Assembly (NCBI RefSeq): GCF_016861975.1
Contig: NZ_BOMB01000013.1
Location: 1 to 64,000 of the forward strand
DNA length: 64,000 bases
Reading direction: 5' to 3'
DNA from: Actinocatenispora rupis
GTDB taxonomy: Bacteria; Actinomycetota; Actinomycetes; Mycobacteriales; Micromonosporaceae
Shown: piece by piece, positions 46,356 to 56,097 of the stretch
How the letters are laid out: every line of letters starts with the position of its first letter
Numbering within the stretch: the first letter of the stretch is position 1
Translations under genes and position numbers: made by a program
The notes under the pieces: generated by a model
The model's input: only the letters and a program-made list of their open reading frames with translations
What the model was told of the DNA's origin: nothing
Database searches by the model: none

Positions 46356-48071
46356 GTGGGCTATGTCGACGTCGCCGGGTTGAGCCATGTGCTCGCCGAC
46401 GGGCGGGAACTCTTCGCGGACGTGTCGTTCCGGGTGGGCGAGGGCGCCAAGGTGGCGCTGGTGGGCGCCAACGGGACGGGCAAGACGACGCTGGTCCGGA
46501 TGGTGGCCGGTGACCTGCCGGTGTCCACGGGCGCGATCGCCCGCGCGGGTGGGTTGGGCGTGATGCGCCAGTTCATCGGGATGACGGACGAGGTGCCGGG
46601 TGTGGCGCCGCGGCCGGGTGGCGGCACGGTGCAGGATCTGGCGCTGTCCCTGGCCCCGCCCCGGGTACGCGCGGCCGGCGCGGCACTGGCCGCCGCGGAG
46701 CAGGCGATGCGTACTGCGGAGCTGCGCGGCAAGTTCTCGAACGCGGCGCGCGCGGCCCAGGTGCGGTACGCGGAGGCGCTTGGTGCGTGGGGCGACGCCG
46801 GCGGGTACGAGGCGGAGGTGGCGTTCGACACGGCCTCCATCGAGGTGCTGGACGCGGAGTGGGTCGACGCGAAGGACCGGCTGCTGGGCACGCTGTCCGG
46901 CGGCGAGCAGAAGCGGTTCGCGCTGGAGCTGCTGCTGTCCGGGCCGGACGAGGTGCTGCTGCTGGACGAGCCGGACAACTTCCTCGACGTACCGGCGAAG
47001 CGGCGGTTGGAGGAGCAGCTGAACGCCTCCGACAAGGCCGTCCTGTACGTGAGCCACGACCGGGAGCTGCTGGCGAACACCGCGGACCGGGTGGTGGCCC
47101 TGGAGTCGGGCAGTTCGTGGACGCACGGCGGCGGGTTCGCGAGCTGGCACGAGGCCCGCGCCGACCGGTACGAGCGGCTGGAGGAGCTGCGCCGCCGCTG
47201 GGACGAGGAGCACGCCAAGATCAAGCAGCTGGTGCTGATGTACCGGGAGAAGGCGAAGTACAACTCGGACATGGCGAGCCGGTTGCAGGCGGCGAAGACG
47301 CGGCTGGCGAAGTTCGAGGAGGCGGGGCCGCCGCCGGCGCCGCCGAAGGACCAGGACATCCGGATGAACCTGCGCGGCGGCCGTACCGGCAAGCGGGCGG
47401 TGATCTGCACGGACCTGGCTCTGTCGAACCCGTCCGGCGAGACGCTGACCAGCGGTTTCGACACCGAGATCTGGTACGGCGACCGGGTCGCGGTGCTCGG
47501 CGCGAACGGTACGGGCAAGTCGCACTTCCTGCGGCTGCTCGCGCTCGGCGGCACGGATCCGGAGCCGGGCACCGTGCTCCCCGGTACGCATCTGGCGCCG
47601 GTGCCGCACACCGGCGTGGCGCGGCTCGGCGCCCGGGTGCGCCCGGGGCACTTCTCGCAGACGCACGACCGGCCGGAACTGGTCGGGCGGACGTTGCGGG
47701 ACATCCTGTGGCGCGGGGACGAGAGGCGCGACGGCATGGACCGGTCGGCGGCGATGAAGGCGCTCAGCCGGTACGAGCTGACGGGGCAGTCGGAGCAGGA
47801 CTTCGGCACCCTGTCCGGCGGTCAGCAGGCGCGCTTCATGGTGCTGCTGCTGGAACTGTCCGGGGCGACGTTGCTGCTGCTCGACGAGCCGACCGACAAC
47901 CTCGACCTGGTCAGCGCGGAGGCGCTGGAGGAGGGCCTCCGGTCGTTCCAGGGCACGGTGCTCGCGGTGACGCACGACCGGTGGTTCACCCGCGGCTTCG
48001 ACCGGTACCTGGTGTTCGGGAACGACGGTGCGGTGACGGAGACGGCCGAGCCCGTCTGGGACGTACGGTGA
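46356..48071 (+). CDS. ABC-F family ATPase
   Basis: A 571-residue protein with two ATPase domains and no membrane segment. Domain 1: GANGTGKTT (about 37-45), LSGGEQKRF and DEPDNFLD. A basic helical linker (about 265-320, KIKQLVLMYREKAKY) fits the P-site tRNA interaction motif. Domain 2: GANGTGKSH, LSGGQQARF and DEPTDNLD. ABC-F proteins act on the ribosome, as translation factors or in antibiotic protection. The subtype cannot be fixed by eye. GTG 46356. Confidence 0.88.
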   Translation: MGYVDVAGLSHVLADGRELFADVSFRVGEGAKVALVGANGTGKTTLVRMVAGDLPVSTGAIARAGGLGVMRQFIGMTDEVPGVAPRPGGGTVQDLALSLAPPRVRAAGAALAAAEQAMRTAELRGKFSNAARAAQVRYAEALGAWGDAGGYEAEVAFDTASIEVLDAEWVDAKDRLLGTLSGGEQKRFALELLLSGPDEVLLLDEPDNFLDVPAKRRLEEQLNASDKAVLYVSHDRELLANTADRVVALESGSSWTHGGGFASWHEARADRYERLEELRRRWDEEHAKIKQLVLMYREKAKYNSDMASRLQAAKTRLAKFEEAGPPPAPPKDQDIRMNLRGGRTGKRAVICTDLALSNPSGETLTSGFDTEIWYGDRVAVLGANGTGKSHFLRLLALGGTDPEPGTVLPGTHLAPVPHTGVARLGARVRPGHFSQTHDRPELVGRTLRDILWRGDERRDGMDRSAAMKALSRYELTGQSEQDFGTLSGGQQARFMVLLLELSGATLLLLDEPTDNLDLVSAEALEEGLRSFQGTVLAVTHDRWFTRGFDRYLVFGNDGAVTETAEPVWDVR

Positions 48072-48113
48072 CCGGCGTGTGCCGGTCCGGGACGAGTGAG
48101 TGACGATAGGGAC

Positions 48114-49403
48114 ATGTCCATCCCCCAACAGGCCGTCGAGCCGGACGAGTCGGGCACCCGTCTCACCCCGCCGGACCAGCAGCGCCCACGCCCCGACGAC
48201 GTGTCCGAGGTGCTGCCGGTACGGATGACCGCCGACGACGCCGACGAGCCGTACGACGTGGTCGACGCGCTGAGCCTGATGCGCTTCATCAGCGGGGAGC
48301 AGCCGCACGCGCGCACGAAGCGGCTGGAGCGGATCAAGCCGGAGGCGTCGCTGCTGCCCGAGGGCGCCCGCCTGCTGCGTACGGTGCACGAGGACTCGCG
48401 GCAGTCCCGGCTCGCAGTCGGCGACGGCTGGACGCTGCGGGCGGTGCGCTGGCGTAGCGGCGGCGGCGAGGTGACCGTCACCGCGACCACCGAGGACCTG
48501 GCCGTCTCCGTACTGGAGCGGGCGGTGGACGGGGTGGCCGCGGAGCCGTCGCCCGAGCCGGACACCGTCGAGATCGGTTTCTGGTACCACTCGTCGCGGC
48601 ACGGGGCGTACCGGACGGCGCGCGGGATCGGTACGAGCGAGTGGGCGGACATCACGCGGAACTACTCGCGCCCGGTGTCCGAGGCGCTGGCGAAGCTGAT
48701 GACGGTCACCCCGGACTCGGTCAACGGCCGGCTGCTGCTCCTGCACGGCCCGCCCGGTACGGGCAAGACGACGGCGTTGCGGGCGCTGGCCCGGTCGTGG
48801 CGTTCGTGGTGCCAGGTCGACTGCGTACTCGACCCGGAGAAGCTGTTCGCGGAGCCGAGTTACCTGATGGACCTGGTCATCGGGGACGACAACGACGAGG
48901 ACGGCAAGTTCCGGCTGCTGTTGCTGGAGGACTGCGACGAGCTGATCCGCGGCGAGGCGAAGTACGCGACGGGTCAGGCGCTGTCGCGGCTGCTCAACCT
49001 GACCGACGGGCTGCTCGGCCAGGGCCGCAACGTGCTCGTCGGCATCACCACCAACGAGGACCTGCAACAGCTCCACCCCGCCGTCGTACGCCCGGGTCGG
49101 TGCCTGGCGCAGATCGAGGTCGGCCCGCTGACCGCGGACGAGGCGCAGGCGTGGCTCGGCGACGCGGCGAAGGCACCGGCGACCGGCGCCACGCTGGCCG
49201 AGCTGTTCGCGCTGCGCGCCGGGCGTCCGCCGGTGGAGCTGCGCCGTCCGCCCCGAGCCGGCCGGCGGCTTCTACCTCTGACGCGGCGTGATCGCCGGTT
49301 CTGGGGGTACCCGTCCAAGATCGACTGGTTGCGGTCTGTGGTCGGGACGGTCGGGAACGGCGTGGTTGAGCCGTTTCAGCGTGCGGGACGTCACTGTTCG
49401 TGA
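48114..49403 (+). CDS. DUF5925-type AAA ATPase, paralogue 1 (frameshifted C-terminus)
   Basis: A 429-residue AAA protein. The N-terminal domain (about 30-190) has the [12 protein letters not shown] and [19 protein letters not shown] segments typical of DUF5925. Walker A GPPGTGKT is at about 213-220, Walker [11 protein letters not shown] follows, and then sensor ITTNED and the RPGRCLA arginine segment. The last part leaves the family frame: removing one C from the CCCC run at 49251-49254 would restore an EPAGGFYL end with stop at 49279-49281, as in the next gene. ATG 48114; GTG 48096 is an alternative. Function unknown. Confidence 0.8.
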   Translation: MSIPQQAVEPDESGTRLTPPDQQRPRPDDVSEVLPVRMTADDADEPYDVVDALSLMRFISGEQPHARTKRLERIKPEASLLPEGARLLRTVHEDSRQSRLAVGDGWTLRAVRWRSGGGEVTVTATTEDLAVSVLERAVDGVAAEPSPEPDTVEIGFWYHSSRHGAYRTARGIGTSEWADITRNYSRPVSEALAKLMTVTPDSVNGRLLLLHGPPGTGKTTALRALARSWRSWCQVDCVLDPEKLFAEPSYLMDLVIGDDNDEDGKFRLLLLEDCDELIRGEAKYATGQALSRLLNLTDGLLGQGRNVLVGITTNEDLQQLHPAVVRPGRCLAQIEVGPLTADEAQAWLGDAAKAPATGATLAELFALRAGRPPVELRRPPRAGRRLLPLTRRDRRFWGYPSKIDWLRSVVGTVGNGVVEPFQRAGRHCS

Positions 49404-49431
49404 TGGCCGAGGTGCTGACACCATCGGAGAG

Positions 49432-50562
49432 GTGAGCACCCCCCGTGAGTTGACCGTGCCCTCCGCCAGCGTCGATCCCGTACGGACGCTGCCGATCGTG
49501 GTCCACATGGACGACGCCGACACCACGTACGACGTGGTCGACGCGCTGTCGCTGACGCCGTTCGCGGACGGGGCGCAGCCGTGGGCCAGGACCGCCCGGC
49601 TGGACCACATCCGGCCGGACGCGTCGCTGCTGCCGCCCGGCGCGGTCCCGGTACGCCAGGCGGCCGGTGACCGTCGGGAGGCGCTGCTCGCGACCGGCGA
49701 GGGCTGGACGCTGCGCGCCGTACGGTGGCGTGGGGGTGGCGGCGAGGTGACCGTCACCGCGATCAGCGACGAGCTGGCCCGGTCCGTGCTCGCCTCCGCC
49801 ACCAGCGACGCCGCGTCGACACCGGTGGACGCCGAGGACGGCGCGGTCGACCTGGGCTTCTGGTACCACTCGGCGCGGCGCGGCGGGTACCGCACCGTAC
49901 GGTCCGTGGACGCGCCGAGCTGGCTGGACATCCGCGCCAACTACGCCGGTACGGTCGCGGCCGCGCTCGACCGGGTGATGGCGTTCCGGCCGGGGCCGAC
50001 GACGGGCCGGCTGATGCTGATGCACGGCGAGCCCGGTACGGGCAAGACGACGGCGCTGCGGTCGCTGGCCCGGCAGTGGCACGACTGGTGCCAGGTCGAC
50101 TGCGTACTCGACCCGGAGCACCTGTTCGCCGACCCCGGGTACCTGATGGACGTCGTACTCGGGGACGGCGAGGAGGAGGACGACGGCCGCTGGCGGCTGC
50201 TGCTGCTGGAGGACTGCGACGAGCTGATCCGCGGCGACGCCAAGCGCACCAGCGGTCAGGCGCTCGCCCGGCTGCTGAACCTGACGGACGGGCTGCTGGG
50301 CCAGTCCCGCCGGGTACTCGTCGCGATCACCACGAACGAGGACCTGTCCCGCCTGCACCCGGCGGTCACCCGGCCGGGCCGCTGCCTGGCCCGGGTGGAG
50401 ATCGGTGCGCTGCCGCGCGAGGAGGCCACCCGCTGGCTCGGCGGCGCCGGCGAGGTCGGCCCGGACGGCGCGACCCTGGCCGAACTGTTCGCGCTGCGCG
50501 ACGGTGCCGACCCGGTCGGCGTGACCCGCGCCGCCCGCCCGGCCGGCGGCTTCTACCTCTGA
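49432..50562 (+). CDS. DUF5925-type AAA ATPase, paralogue 2
   Basis: A 376-residue paralogue of the preceding gene with the same order: [32 protein letters not shown], Walker A GEPGTGKT (about 199-206), Walker [17 protein letters not shown] and [10 protein letters not shown]. It ends in the expected AGGFYL. GTG 49432 has CGGAGAG upstream. The tandem pair arose by duplication and has diverged mostly in the N-terminal tail and around [11 protein letters not shown]. Role unknown; the ATPase core is intact. Confidence 0.82.
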   Translation: MSTPRELTVPSASVDPVRTLPIVVHMDDADTTYDVVDALSLTPFADGAQPWARTARLDHIRPDASLLPPGAVPVRQAAGDRREALLATGEGWTLRAVRWRGGGGEVTVTAISDELARSVLASATSDAASTPVDAEDGAVDLGFWYHSARRGGYRTVRSVDAPSWLDIRANYAGTVAAALDRVMAFRPGPTTGRLMLMHGEPGTGKTTALRSLARQWHDWCQVDCVLDPEHLFADPGYLMDVVLGDGEEEDDGRWRLLLLEDCDELIRGDAKRTSGQALARLLNLTDGLLGQSRRVLVAITTNEDLSRLHPAVTRPGRCLARVEIGALPREEATRWLGGAGEVGPDGATLAELFALRDGADPVGVTRAARPAGGFYL

Positions 50563-50567
50563 CCGCG

Positions 50568-50598
50568 CCGCTTTCCCTTGTACTACAAGGGAAAGCGG
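50568..50598. terminator. perfect 31-bp palindrome between convergent genes
   Basis: 15-bp arms (50568-50582 and 50584-50598) around a single central base, 6 bp after the AAA ATPase stop. Each arm contains CTTTCCCTTG or its complement, so a T-rich tract is present in either strand. The likely use is a bidirectional terminator. An unusual feature is the absence of a real loop. Confidence 0.6.
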
Positions 50599-50849
50599 AC
50601 GCTGGCCGTCATCGCCGTGTCCTCGTGTGCGAGGTCGCGGCAGTACGGTCGCCGGCGTGGTCCGCCGCCCGAACCGGGTACGAAGGATCGGTCCGGGAAA
50701 CGTCCCGACGACTGCCGCGTCGGCGCCGGAAACCCTGCCCCGCAAGCGATCCAGCGACGCCCAACAGTGCGGCGCGCCGGCCACCGGGAGCAGCGCGGTC
50801 GGCCGTCACCGGCCCGCGGGTGCCGGCCGCGCCGCGCCGGCGACCGGAC

Positions 50850-50886
50850 GGTACGGGGCGCGGCGATGCGCACCGCGCCCCGTACC
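50850..50886 (-). terminator. terminator of the MFS transporter gene
   Basis: Perfect 14-bp stem (50850-50863 with 50873-50886) with a 9-nt loop, directly after the stop of the minus-strand transporter. The rest of the gap 50599-50849 shows nothing recognisable. Confidence 0.75.
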
Positions 50887-50888
50887 GG

Positions 50889-52175
50889 TCAGGTCACCGC
50901 CTTCTCGGCGACCGCGGACGCCGCCCTGGTACCGAAGGCGATGCCGCGGGCCTCCTTGCCGATGGCGGTCAGCACGATCACCGCCACGAACACCGGGACG
51001 ATCGTGGCCGCCAGGGCGAACGGATACCCGTGCGTGGCGGCGAGGTGCTGCTGGATCGGCAGGTTGAGCGCCGCGAGCAGGTTCCCGAGCTGGTACGTCA
51101 CGCCCGGGTAGAAGCCGCGGATCTCGTCCGGCGACAGTTCGGTCAGGTGTGCGGGGATGACGCCCCACGCGCCCTGCACCATCACCTGCATCAGGAACGA
51201 GCCGAGGCACAGCAGCGCCGCGGTCCGGGAGTACGCGAAGAGGGGGACGATGGGCAGGCCGAGTACGGCACAGAAGATGATCGAGACGCGCCGGCCGAAC
51301 TTCTGCGACAGCGTGCCGACGAGGGTGCCGCCGAGGATCGCGCCGACGTTGTAGATGACGGCGATCCAGGTGGCGGTGGTCGCGCTGAGTCCGATCCCGC
51401 CGTTCCCGCTCTCCTTCAGGAACGTCGGGTAGACGTCCTGCGTGCCGTGGCTCATCCAGTTGAACGCGGTCATCAGCAGGACCAGGTAGATGAACCGGCG
51501 CAGCGTCTTCCAGTTGAAGAAGACCTGCGCGATGGTGGTCCTCGTGGCGCGGCGCCGCTCGACGGCGGTCTCCCACACCTCCGACTCGCGTACGGACATG
51601 CGGACGATGAGGCTGATCAGCGCCGGCAGGATGGACAGCGCGAACATCCACCGCCAGGACAGCCCCAGCGTCGAGTGGATCAGCAGGAACGCCAGCGACG
51701 CGAGCAGGTAGCCGAAGGCGTACCCCTCCTGGAGGACGCCGGAGAAGAAGCCGCGGCGACCGGCCGGGATCTTCTCCATGGCGAGCGCGGCGCCGAGCCC
51801 CCACTCGCCACCCATGCCGATCCCGTACAGGAGGCGGAGGACGAGCAGGACGGTGAAGTTCGGCGCGAAGGCGCAGACGAAGCCGACCACCGCGTAGAAG
51901 CAGACGCAGGTGATGAGCGGCACCCGGCGGCCGACCCGGTCGGCCCACAGCCCGAACAGCGCGGCGCCGACGGGCCGCATGACGAGCGTCACCGTGGTGA
52001 GCACGGCGACCGCCTCCAGGGACATCGTGAAGTCCTTGGCGATCTCCGCGTACACCAGCACGATGATGAAGTAGTCGAACGCGTCCATCGTCCAGCCGAG
52101 CAGTGCGGCGATGAACGAGCTGCGTTGGTCCCGGGTCAGTCGTTGCCGCCCGGCCGGCGTCGCCGCCGTGCTCAC
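50889..52175 (-). CDS. MFS transporter, sialate/monocarboxylate type
   Basis: A 428-residue twelve-helix transporter. The N-terminal [23 protein letters not shown] is typical of the SHS/JEN1 and sialate-H+ branches. The family loop motifs are [18 protein letters not shown] and its second-half counterpart [12 protein letters not shown]; the helix-4/5 region is [27 protein letters not shown] 52175 is supported by GGGGAGG 5 nt upstream. A carboxylate substrate is inferred only from family. It stands alone between two terminators. Confidence 0.82.
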   Translation of the reverse strand: MSTAATPAGRQRLTRDQRSSFIAALLGWTMDAFDYFIIVLVYAEIAKDFTMSLEAVAVLTTVTLVMRPVGAALFGLWADRVGRRVPLITCVCFYAVVGFVCAFAPNFTVLLVLRLLYGIGMGGEWGLGAALAMEKIPAGRRGFFSGVLQEGYAFGYLLASLAFLLIHSTLGLSWRWMFALSILPALISLIVRMSVRESEVWETAVERRRATRTTIAQVFFNWKTLRRFIYLVLLMTAFNWMSHGTQDVYPTFLKESGNGGIGLSATTATWIAVIYNVGAILGGTLVGTLSQKFGRRVSIIFCAVLGLPIVPLFAYSRTAALLCLGSFLMQVMVQGAWGVIPAHLTELSPDEIRGFYPGVTYQLGNLLAALNLPIQQHLAATHGYPFALAATIVPVFVAVIVLTAIGKEARGIAFGTRAASAVAEKAVT

Positions 52176-52478
52176 GGTGCCTCCCCGGAACGACGTGCCA
52201 CGGCTCTGCCCATCGAGCTCACCTCCGCTTCGTTCCACGACCGCGGGTGCGTCGGATTTCGCACGGTCCAGGATGCATCCTGCTCCCCGAAACGATCTTT
52301 CGCATTATGTCGATCTTGGTTAACTTTTCTCCTGCTACGTGCCCGCTCCCGGCCGCCCGCGACCCCGCCCGTTCCGCTGATCCGGCGCCACGGTGACCCA
52401 CGTCGCGGCGGTACGGTGACTGCCGGGGGCGGCGCCGTCGGGCGCTCAGGTACCCTGGGACGCCGGAGCGGGGTCACT

Positions 52479-52508
52479 TTGACCGTGCCGGAAGCCGCCA
52501 GGTATCGT
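52479..52508 (+). promoter_or_regulatory. rplM promoter (-35 TTGACC, -10 TATCGT, 18-bp spacer)
   Basis: TTGACC at 52479-52484 and TATCGT at 52503-52508. Start near 52515 gives a leader of about 93 nt with a short ACGCCC...GGGCGT hairpin at about 52540-52556. The other part of the gap (52176-52478) has an AT-rich patch at 52285-52335, probably the control region of the divergent MFS gene. Confidence 0.7.
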
Positions 52509-52607
52509 TGTGGGCTGTTGCGTGTACCGTCCGCACGCCCGACTCAGGGCGTCGATACCTTCAGGCGGCCGCACCCCGAGACACCGACGACGAGACAAGG
52601 TAAACCT

Positions 52608-53051
52608 GTGCGTACGTACAGCCCCAAGCCGGGCGAGATTGCGCGCCAGTGGCACGTCATCGACGCCACGGACGTCGTGCTCGGCCGCCTCGCCAGCCAG
52701 ACCGCTCAGCTCCTGCGCGGCAAGCACAAGCCGACCTTCGCGCCGCACATGGACACCGGCGACTTCGTGATCATCGTGAACGCGAGCAAGGTGGCCCTGA
52801 CCGGCAACAAGCGCGAGCAGAAGGTGGCCTACCGCCACTCCGGCTACCCGGGCGGCCTCAAGCAGGTCGGCTACACCGAGCTGCTGGAGAAGCGCCCGGA
52901 GCGGGCCGTCGAGCTCGCCGTCAAGGGCATGCTCCCGCACAACCGGCTCAGCCGTCAGATCCTCAAGAAGCTGAAGATCTACGCCGGCCCGGAGCACCCG
53001 CACTCGGCGCAGCAGCCGACCCCGTTCGAGATCACCCAGATCGCGCAGTAG
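52608..53051 (+). CDS. rplM: 50S ribosomal protein L13
   Basis: A 147-residue L13, an early 23S rRNA assembly protein. It has [43 protein letters not shown] and [23 protein letters not shown] 52608. Usual pair with rpsI, 13 bp downstream. Confidence 0.98.
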   Translation: MRTYSPKPGEIARQWHVIDATDVVLGRLASQTAQLLRGKHKPTFAPHMDTGDFVIIVNASKVALTGNKREQKVAYRHSGYPGGLKQVGYTELLEKRPERAVELAVKGMLPHNRLSRQILKKLKIYAGPEHPHSAQQPTPFEITQIAQ

Positions 53052-53064
53052 GGCAGGAGTAAGC

Positions 53065-53517
53065 GTGACCAGCGCCATCGAAGAGACAGTCGCCGAGGTC
53101 GTCGAGCCCGTCCCGACGCCGCGCGCCGCCGACCGCCCGGTGCAGACCGTGGGCCGCCGCAAGGAGGCCATCGTCCGGGTCCGCCTGGTTCCCGGCACCG
53201 GCCAGTTCAAGCTCAACGGCCGCACCCTGGAGGAGTACTTCCCGAGCAAGGTCAGCCAGCAGCTCGTCAAGGAGCCGCTGGTGACCTCCGAGCGGGTCGA
53301 GGCGTACGACGTGCACGCCAACCTCAAGGGCGGCGGCATCACCGGGCAGGCCGGCGCGCTGCGCCTGGCGATCGCCCGCGCCCTGTGCGAGGTCGACCCC
53401 GACCACCGCCCGGCGCTGAAGAAGGCCGGCTTCCTGACGCGTGACGACCGCGCCGTCGAGTCGAAGAAGTACGGCCTGAAGAAGGCGCGCAAGGCGCCTC
53501 AGTACTCCAAGCGGTAG
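53065..53517 (+). CDS. rpsI: 30S ribosomal protein S9
   Basis: A 150-residue S9 with a short N-terminal extension. It has [36 protein letters not shown] and the C-terminal [12 protein letters not shown] tail, whose last Lys/Arg reach the P-site tRNA. GTG 53065 with GGCAGGAGTAAGC upstream. Confidence 0.98.
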   Translation: MTSAIEETVAEVVEPVPTPRAADRPVQTVGRRKEAIVRVRLVPGTGQFKLNGRTLEEYFPSKVSQQLVKEPLVTSERVEAYDVHANLKGGGITGQAGALRLAIARALCEVDPDHRPALKKAGFLTRDDRAVESKKYGLKKARKAPQYSKR

Positions 53518-53549
53518 TTTGTGGTCCGGCCTTTCCGCCGGATCCTGTC

Positions 53550-53582
53550 TCGGCCGGACACGTCTGCATCGTGTCCGGCCGA
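53550..53582 (+). terminator. rplM-rpsI terminator
   Basis: Perfect 13-bp stem (53550-53562 with 53570-53582) with a 7-nt loop, 32 bp after the rpsI stop. Confidence 0.85.
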
Positions 53583-53649
53583 ACTGCTGTTCGGGGAAAG
53601 TAGCCTGCGGTTGAACGGGCGCTGACGACTTCGATAGCGAGGGGTGTGC

Positions 53650-54996
53650 ATGGCTCGGTTGTTCGGTACCGACGGGGTGCGTGGGCTCGCCAACACCGAG
53701 CTGACGCCCGAGCTGGCGGTCGGCGTCGCGGTGTCCGCCGCGCACGTACTGGGCGTCGGGTCGGAGGACGGGGCGCGACCGCTGGCCGTGGTCGGCCGGG
53801 ATCCGCGGGCCAGCGGCGACATGCTGGAGGCCGCCGTGGTGGCGGGTCTCACCAGCGCCGGCACCGACGTGCTGCGCGTCGGTGTACTGCCCACCCCCGC
53901 GGTCGCCGACCTGGTCGCGTCGACCGGCGCACACTTCGGTGTGGTGCTGTCCGCGAGCCACAACCCGATGCCGGACAACGGGATCAAGCTGTTCGGGGCC
54001 GGTGGGCACAAGCTGCCCGACGAGGTCGAGGAGCAGATCGAGAAGCTGGTCGAGGCACCCGACTCGTGGACCCGCCCGACCGGCGCGGGCATCGGCCGGA
54101 TCCGGGAGTACGAGGCGGGCGCGGAGACGTACGTCGGGCATCTGCTGGCGACGCTGCCGCACCGGCTGGACGGCCTCACGGTCGTGGTGGACTGCGCCAA
54201 CGGGGCGGCGTCCGCGGTCAGCCCGCTGGTGTACGAGCGGGCCGGGGCGACGGTCATCGCGATCCACGCCGAGCCCGACGGGCTCAACATCAACGACAAG
54301 TGTGGTTCCACCCACCTCGACGACCTCCGCGCCGCGGTACGCGAGCACCGGGCGGACGTGGGCATCGCGCACGACGGTGACGCGGACCGCTGCCTGGCCG
54401 TGACCGCCGACGGCGAGACCGTCGACGGCGACCAGATCATGGGCATCCTCGCGCTGGGCATGAAGGACGCCGGCACGCTCACCGCCGACACGCTCGTCGT
54501 CACCGTGATGAGCAACCTGGGCCTGCACCTGGCCATGCACGAGCACGGCATCGAGGTGGCCACCACCGCCGTCGGCGACCGGTACGTGCTGGAGGAGCTG
54601 CGGTCGCGTGGCCTCGCGCTCGGTGGCGAGCAGTCCGGCCACGTCGTCATGCCCGGGTACGCGACGACCGGTGACGGCACGCTGACCGCGCTGCACCTGC
54701 TCGCGCGGATGGCCGGGACCGGTCGCAGCCTGGCCGACCTGGCCGCCGTCGTACGGCCGCTGCCGCAGGTGCTGACGAACGTCCGGGTCGCGGACAAGAC
54801 CGCCGCCACGGCGACGAAGGTCGTCGAGGCCGTGAGCGCCGCCGAGCAGGCCCTCGGTACGACGGGCCGCGTGTTGCTGCGCCCCTCCGGTACGGAGCCG
54901 CTGATCCGGGTGATGGTGGAGGCGGAGACGCAGCGGCAGGCGGTCGAGACCGCCGAGTCCATCGCGGCGACGGTCCGCGCCGTCAGCCCCGCCTGA
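53650..54996 (+). CDS. glmM: phosphoglucosamine mutase
   Basis: A 448-residue enzyme converting glucosamine-6-phosphate to glucosamine-1-phosphate for peptidoglycan. It has [10 protein letters not shown], the phosphoserine loop [16 protein letters not shown] (Ser at about 101-103), metal-binding DGDADRC, GGEQSGH and the phosphate-binding [17 protein letters not shown] 53650 with GAGGGG 5 nt upstream; GTG 53644 adds two residues. glmS lies 2 kb downstream. Confidence 0.97.
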   Translation: MARLFGTDGVRGLANTELTPELAVGVAVSAAHVLGVGSEDGARPLAVVGRDPRASGDMLEAAVVAGLTSAGTDVLRVGVLPTPAVADLVASTGAHFGVVLSASHNPMPDNGIKLFGAGGHKLPDEVEEQIEKLVEAPDSWTRPTGAGIGRIREYEAGAETYVGHLLATLPHRLDGLTVVVDCANGAASAVSPLVYERAGATVIAIHAEPDGLNINDKCGSTHLDDLRAAVREHRADVGIAHDGDADRCLAVTADGETVDGDQIMGILALGMKDAGTLTADTLVVTVMSNLGLHLAMHEHGIEVATTAVGDRYVLEELRSRGLALGGEQSGHVVMPGYATTGDGTLTALHLLARMAGTGRSLADLAAVVRPLPQVLTNVRVADKTAATATKVVEAVSAAEQALGTTGRVLLRPSGTEPLIRVMVEAETQRQAVETAESIAATVRAVSPA

Positions 54997-54999
54997 CCC

Positions 55000-55115
55000 G
55001 GCCCCGGTACCCGAGCGGCAAGCGGTTTCCGGTGCTGTGCAACCGGTGCCGGTGTCAGTCGGCCCCGGTACCCGAGCGGCGAGAGGTTCCGGTGCTGTGC
55101 AACCGGTGTCAGTCG
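55000..55115. repeat. imperfect tandem duplication, two units of 55-61 bp
   Basis: Unit 1 (55000-55060) and unit 2 (55061-55115) share GGCCCCGGTACCCGAGCGGC and GGTGCTGTGCAACCGGTG. Each carries GTCAGTCGG, which in unit 2 includes the stop codon of the minus-strand LysR gene. So the 3' tail of the regulator gene and its flank were duplicated toward glmM. Confidence 0.75.
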
Positions 55116-56026
55116 GCGACGGTGGCGCGGAGGCGGGTGAGGAGTTCCTCGGTGAGGGGCGAGCGCCAGCGGTCGGTGGGGTGCACGGCGCCGACGTACC
55201 GGATGGGGGTGGGGTCGACGGGGCGGGCGACGAGTCCGCTCAGCGGCCCGGTGGTGCTGTCGGTGGCGAGGGCCACGGTGGGGACGAGGGCGACGCCCAT
55301 GCCGGCGGCGACGACGGACTGCATGAACAGGTAGTCACTGGCGTAGCAGGCGACGCGGGGGCGGAAGCCGGCGACGGCGGCGTAGTGGTCGAGCATCTCG
55401 CCGACGTCCGCCCAGCCTTGTACCCAGGGCTCGGTGGCGAGGTCGGCGAGCCGTACGGTGCCGTGGTGCGCGAGCCGGTGGTCGGCGGGGAGTACGACGC
55501 GGACGGGGTCGCGGCGGAGCGGCACGTACCGGAGGGTGTCGCCGATGCCCCAGTCGTCGGGCGGCCGGGGCGTGGAGAAGTGGTAGACGACGGCGAGGTC
55601 GGCTTCGCCGCGCCGGACCATCGGTACGGCGGCGTGCGGTTCGGCTTCCATCACCTTGACCTCGGCGTTCGGGCGGTCGGTGGCGAGTCCGCTGACGGCT
55701 TCGGGGAGGAGCCGTTGGCCGGCGGAGGCGAACGTGGCGACGGCGAGGCTGCCGCGGTCGCCGGCGGCGATGTCGGCGACGTGACGCTCCGCTTTGGCGA
55801 GTTCGGCGGCGATGGTGTCGGCAGCGGCGACGAGCCGGCGGCCGGGCGCGGTGAGTGTGATCCCCGTCGTACGGCGCTCGACGAGGGGCGCTCCGACCTG
55901 CCGTTCGAGCGCCGCGACCTGCTGTGACACCGCGGACGGGGTGATTCGGAGCTGGCGGGCGGCGGCGGCCATGCTGCCGCGTGCGGCGGCGGCGCGCAGC
56001 ACCATGAGCCGGGGTACGTCGATCAT
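55109..56026 (-). CDS. LysR-type transcriptional regulator
   Basis: A 305-residue regulator. The N-terminal winged HTH at about 1-60 has the LysR pattern (AAARGSMAAAARQLRITPSAVSQQVAALE). The effector-binding domain is at about 90-295 (GSLAVATFASAGQRLLP). It is divergent from the EamA transporter gene, with 71 bp between starts, so it probably controls that gene; the ligand is unknown. Confidence 0.9.
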   Translation of the reverse strand: MIDVPRLMVLRAAAARGSMAAAARQLRITPSAVSQQVAALERQVGAPLVERRTTGITLTAPGRRLVAAADTIAAELAKAERHVADIAAGDRGSLAVATFASAGQRLLPEAVSGLATDRPNAEVKVMEAEPHAAVPMVRRGEADLAVVYHFSTPRPPDDWGIGDTLRYVPLRRDPVRVVLPADHRLAHHGTVRLADLATEPWVQGWADVGEMLDHYAAVAGFRPRVACYASDYLFMQSVVAAGMGVALVPTVALATDSTTGPLSGLVARPVDPTPIRYVGAVHPTDRWRSPLTEELLTRLRATVAD

Positions 56027-56097
56027 CAGTCCTGCTTAACACCCCTCACCGGATTCGGCTCTACTCCTGGCGACGGATTCGACGGAGAGTTGCTGCC

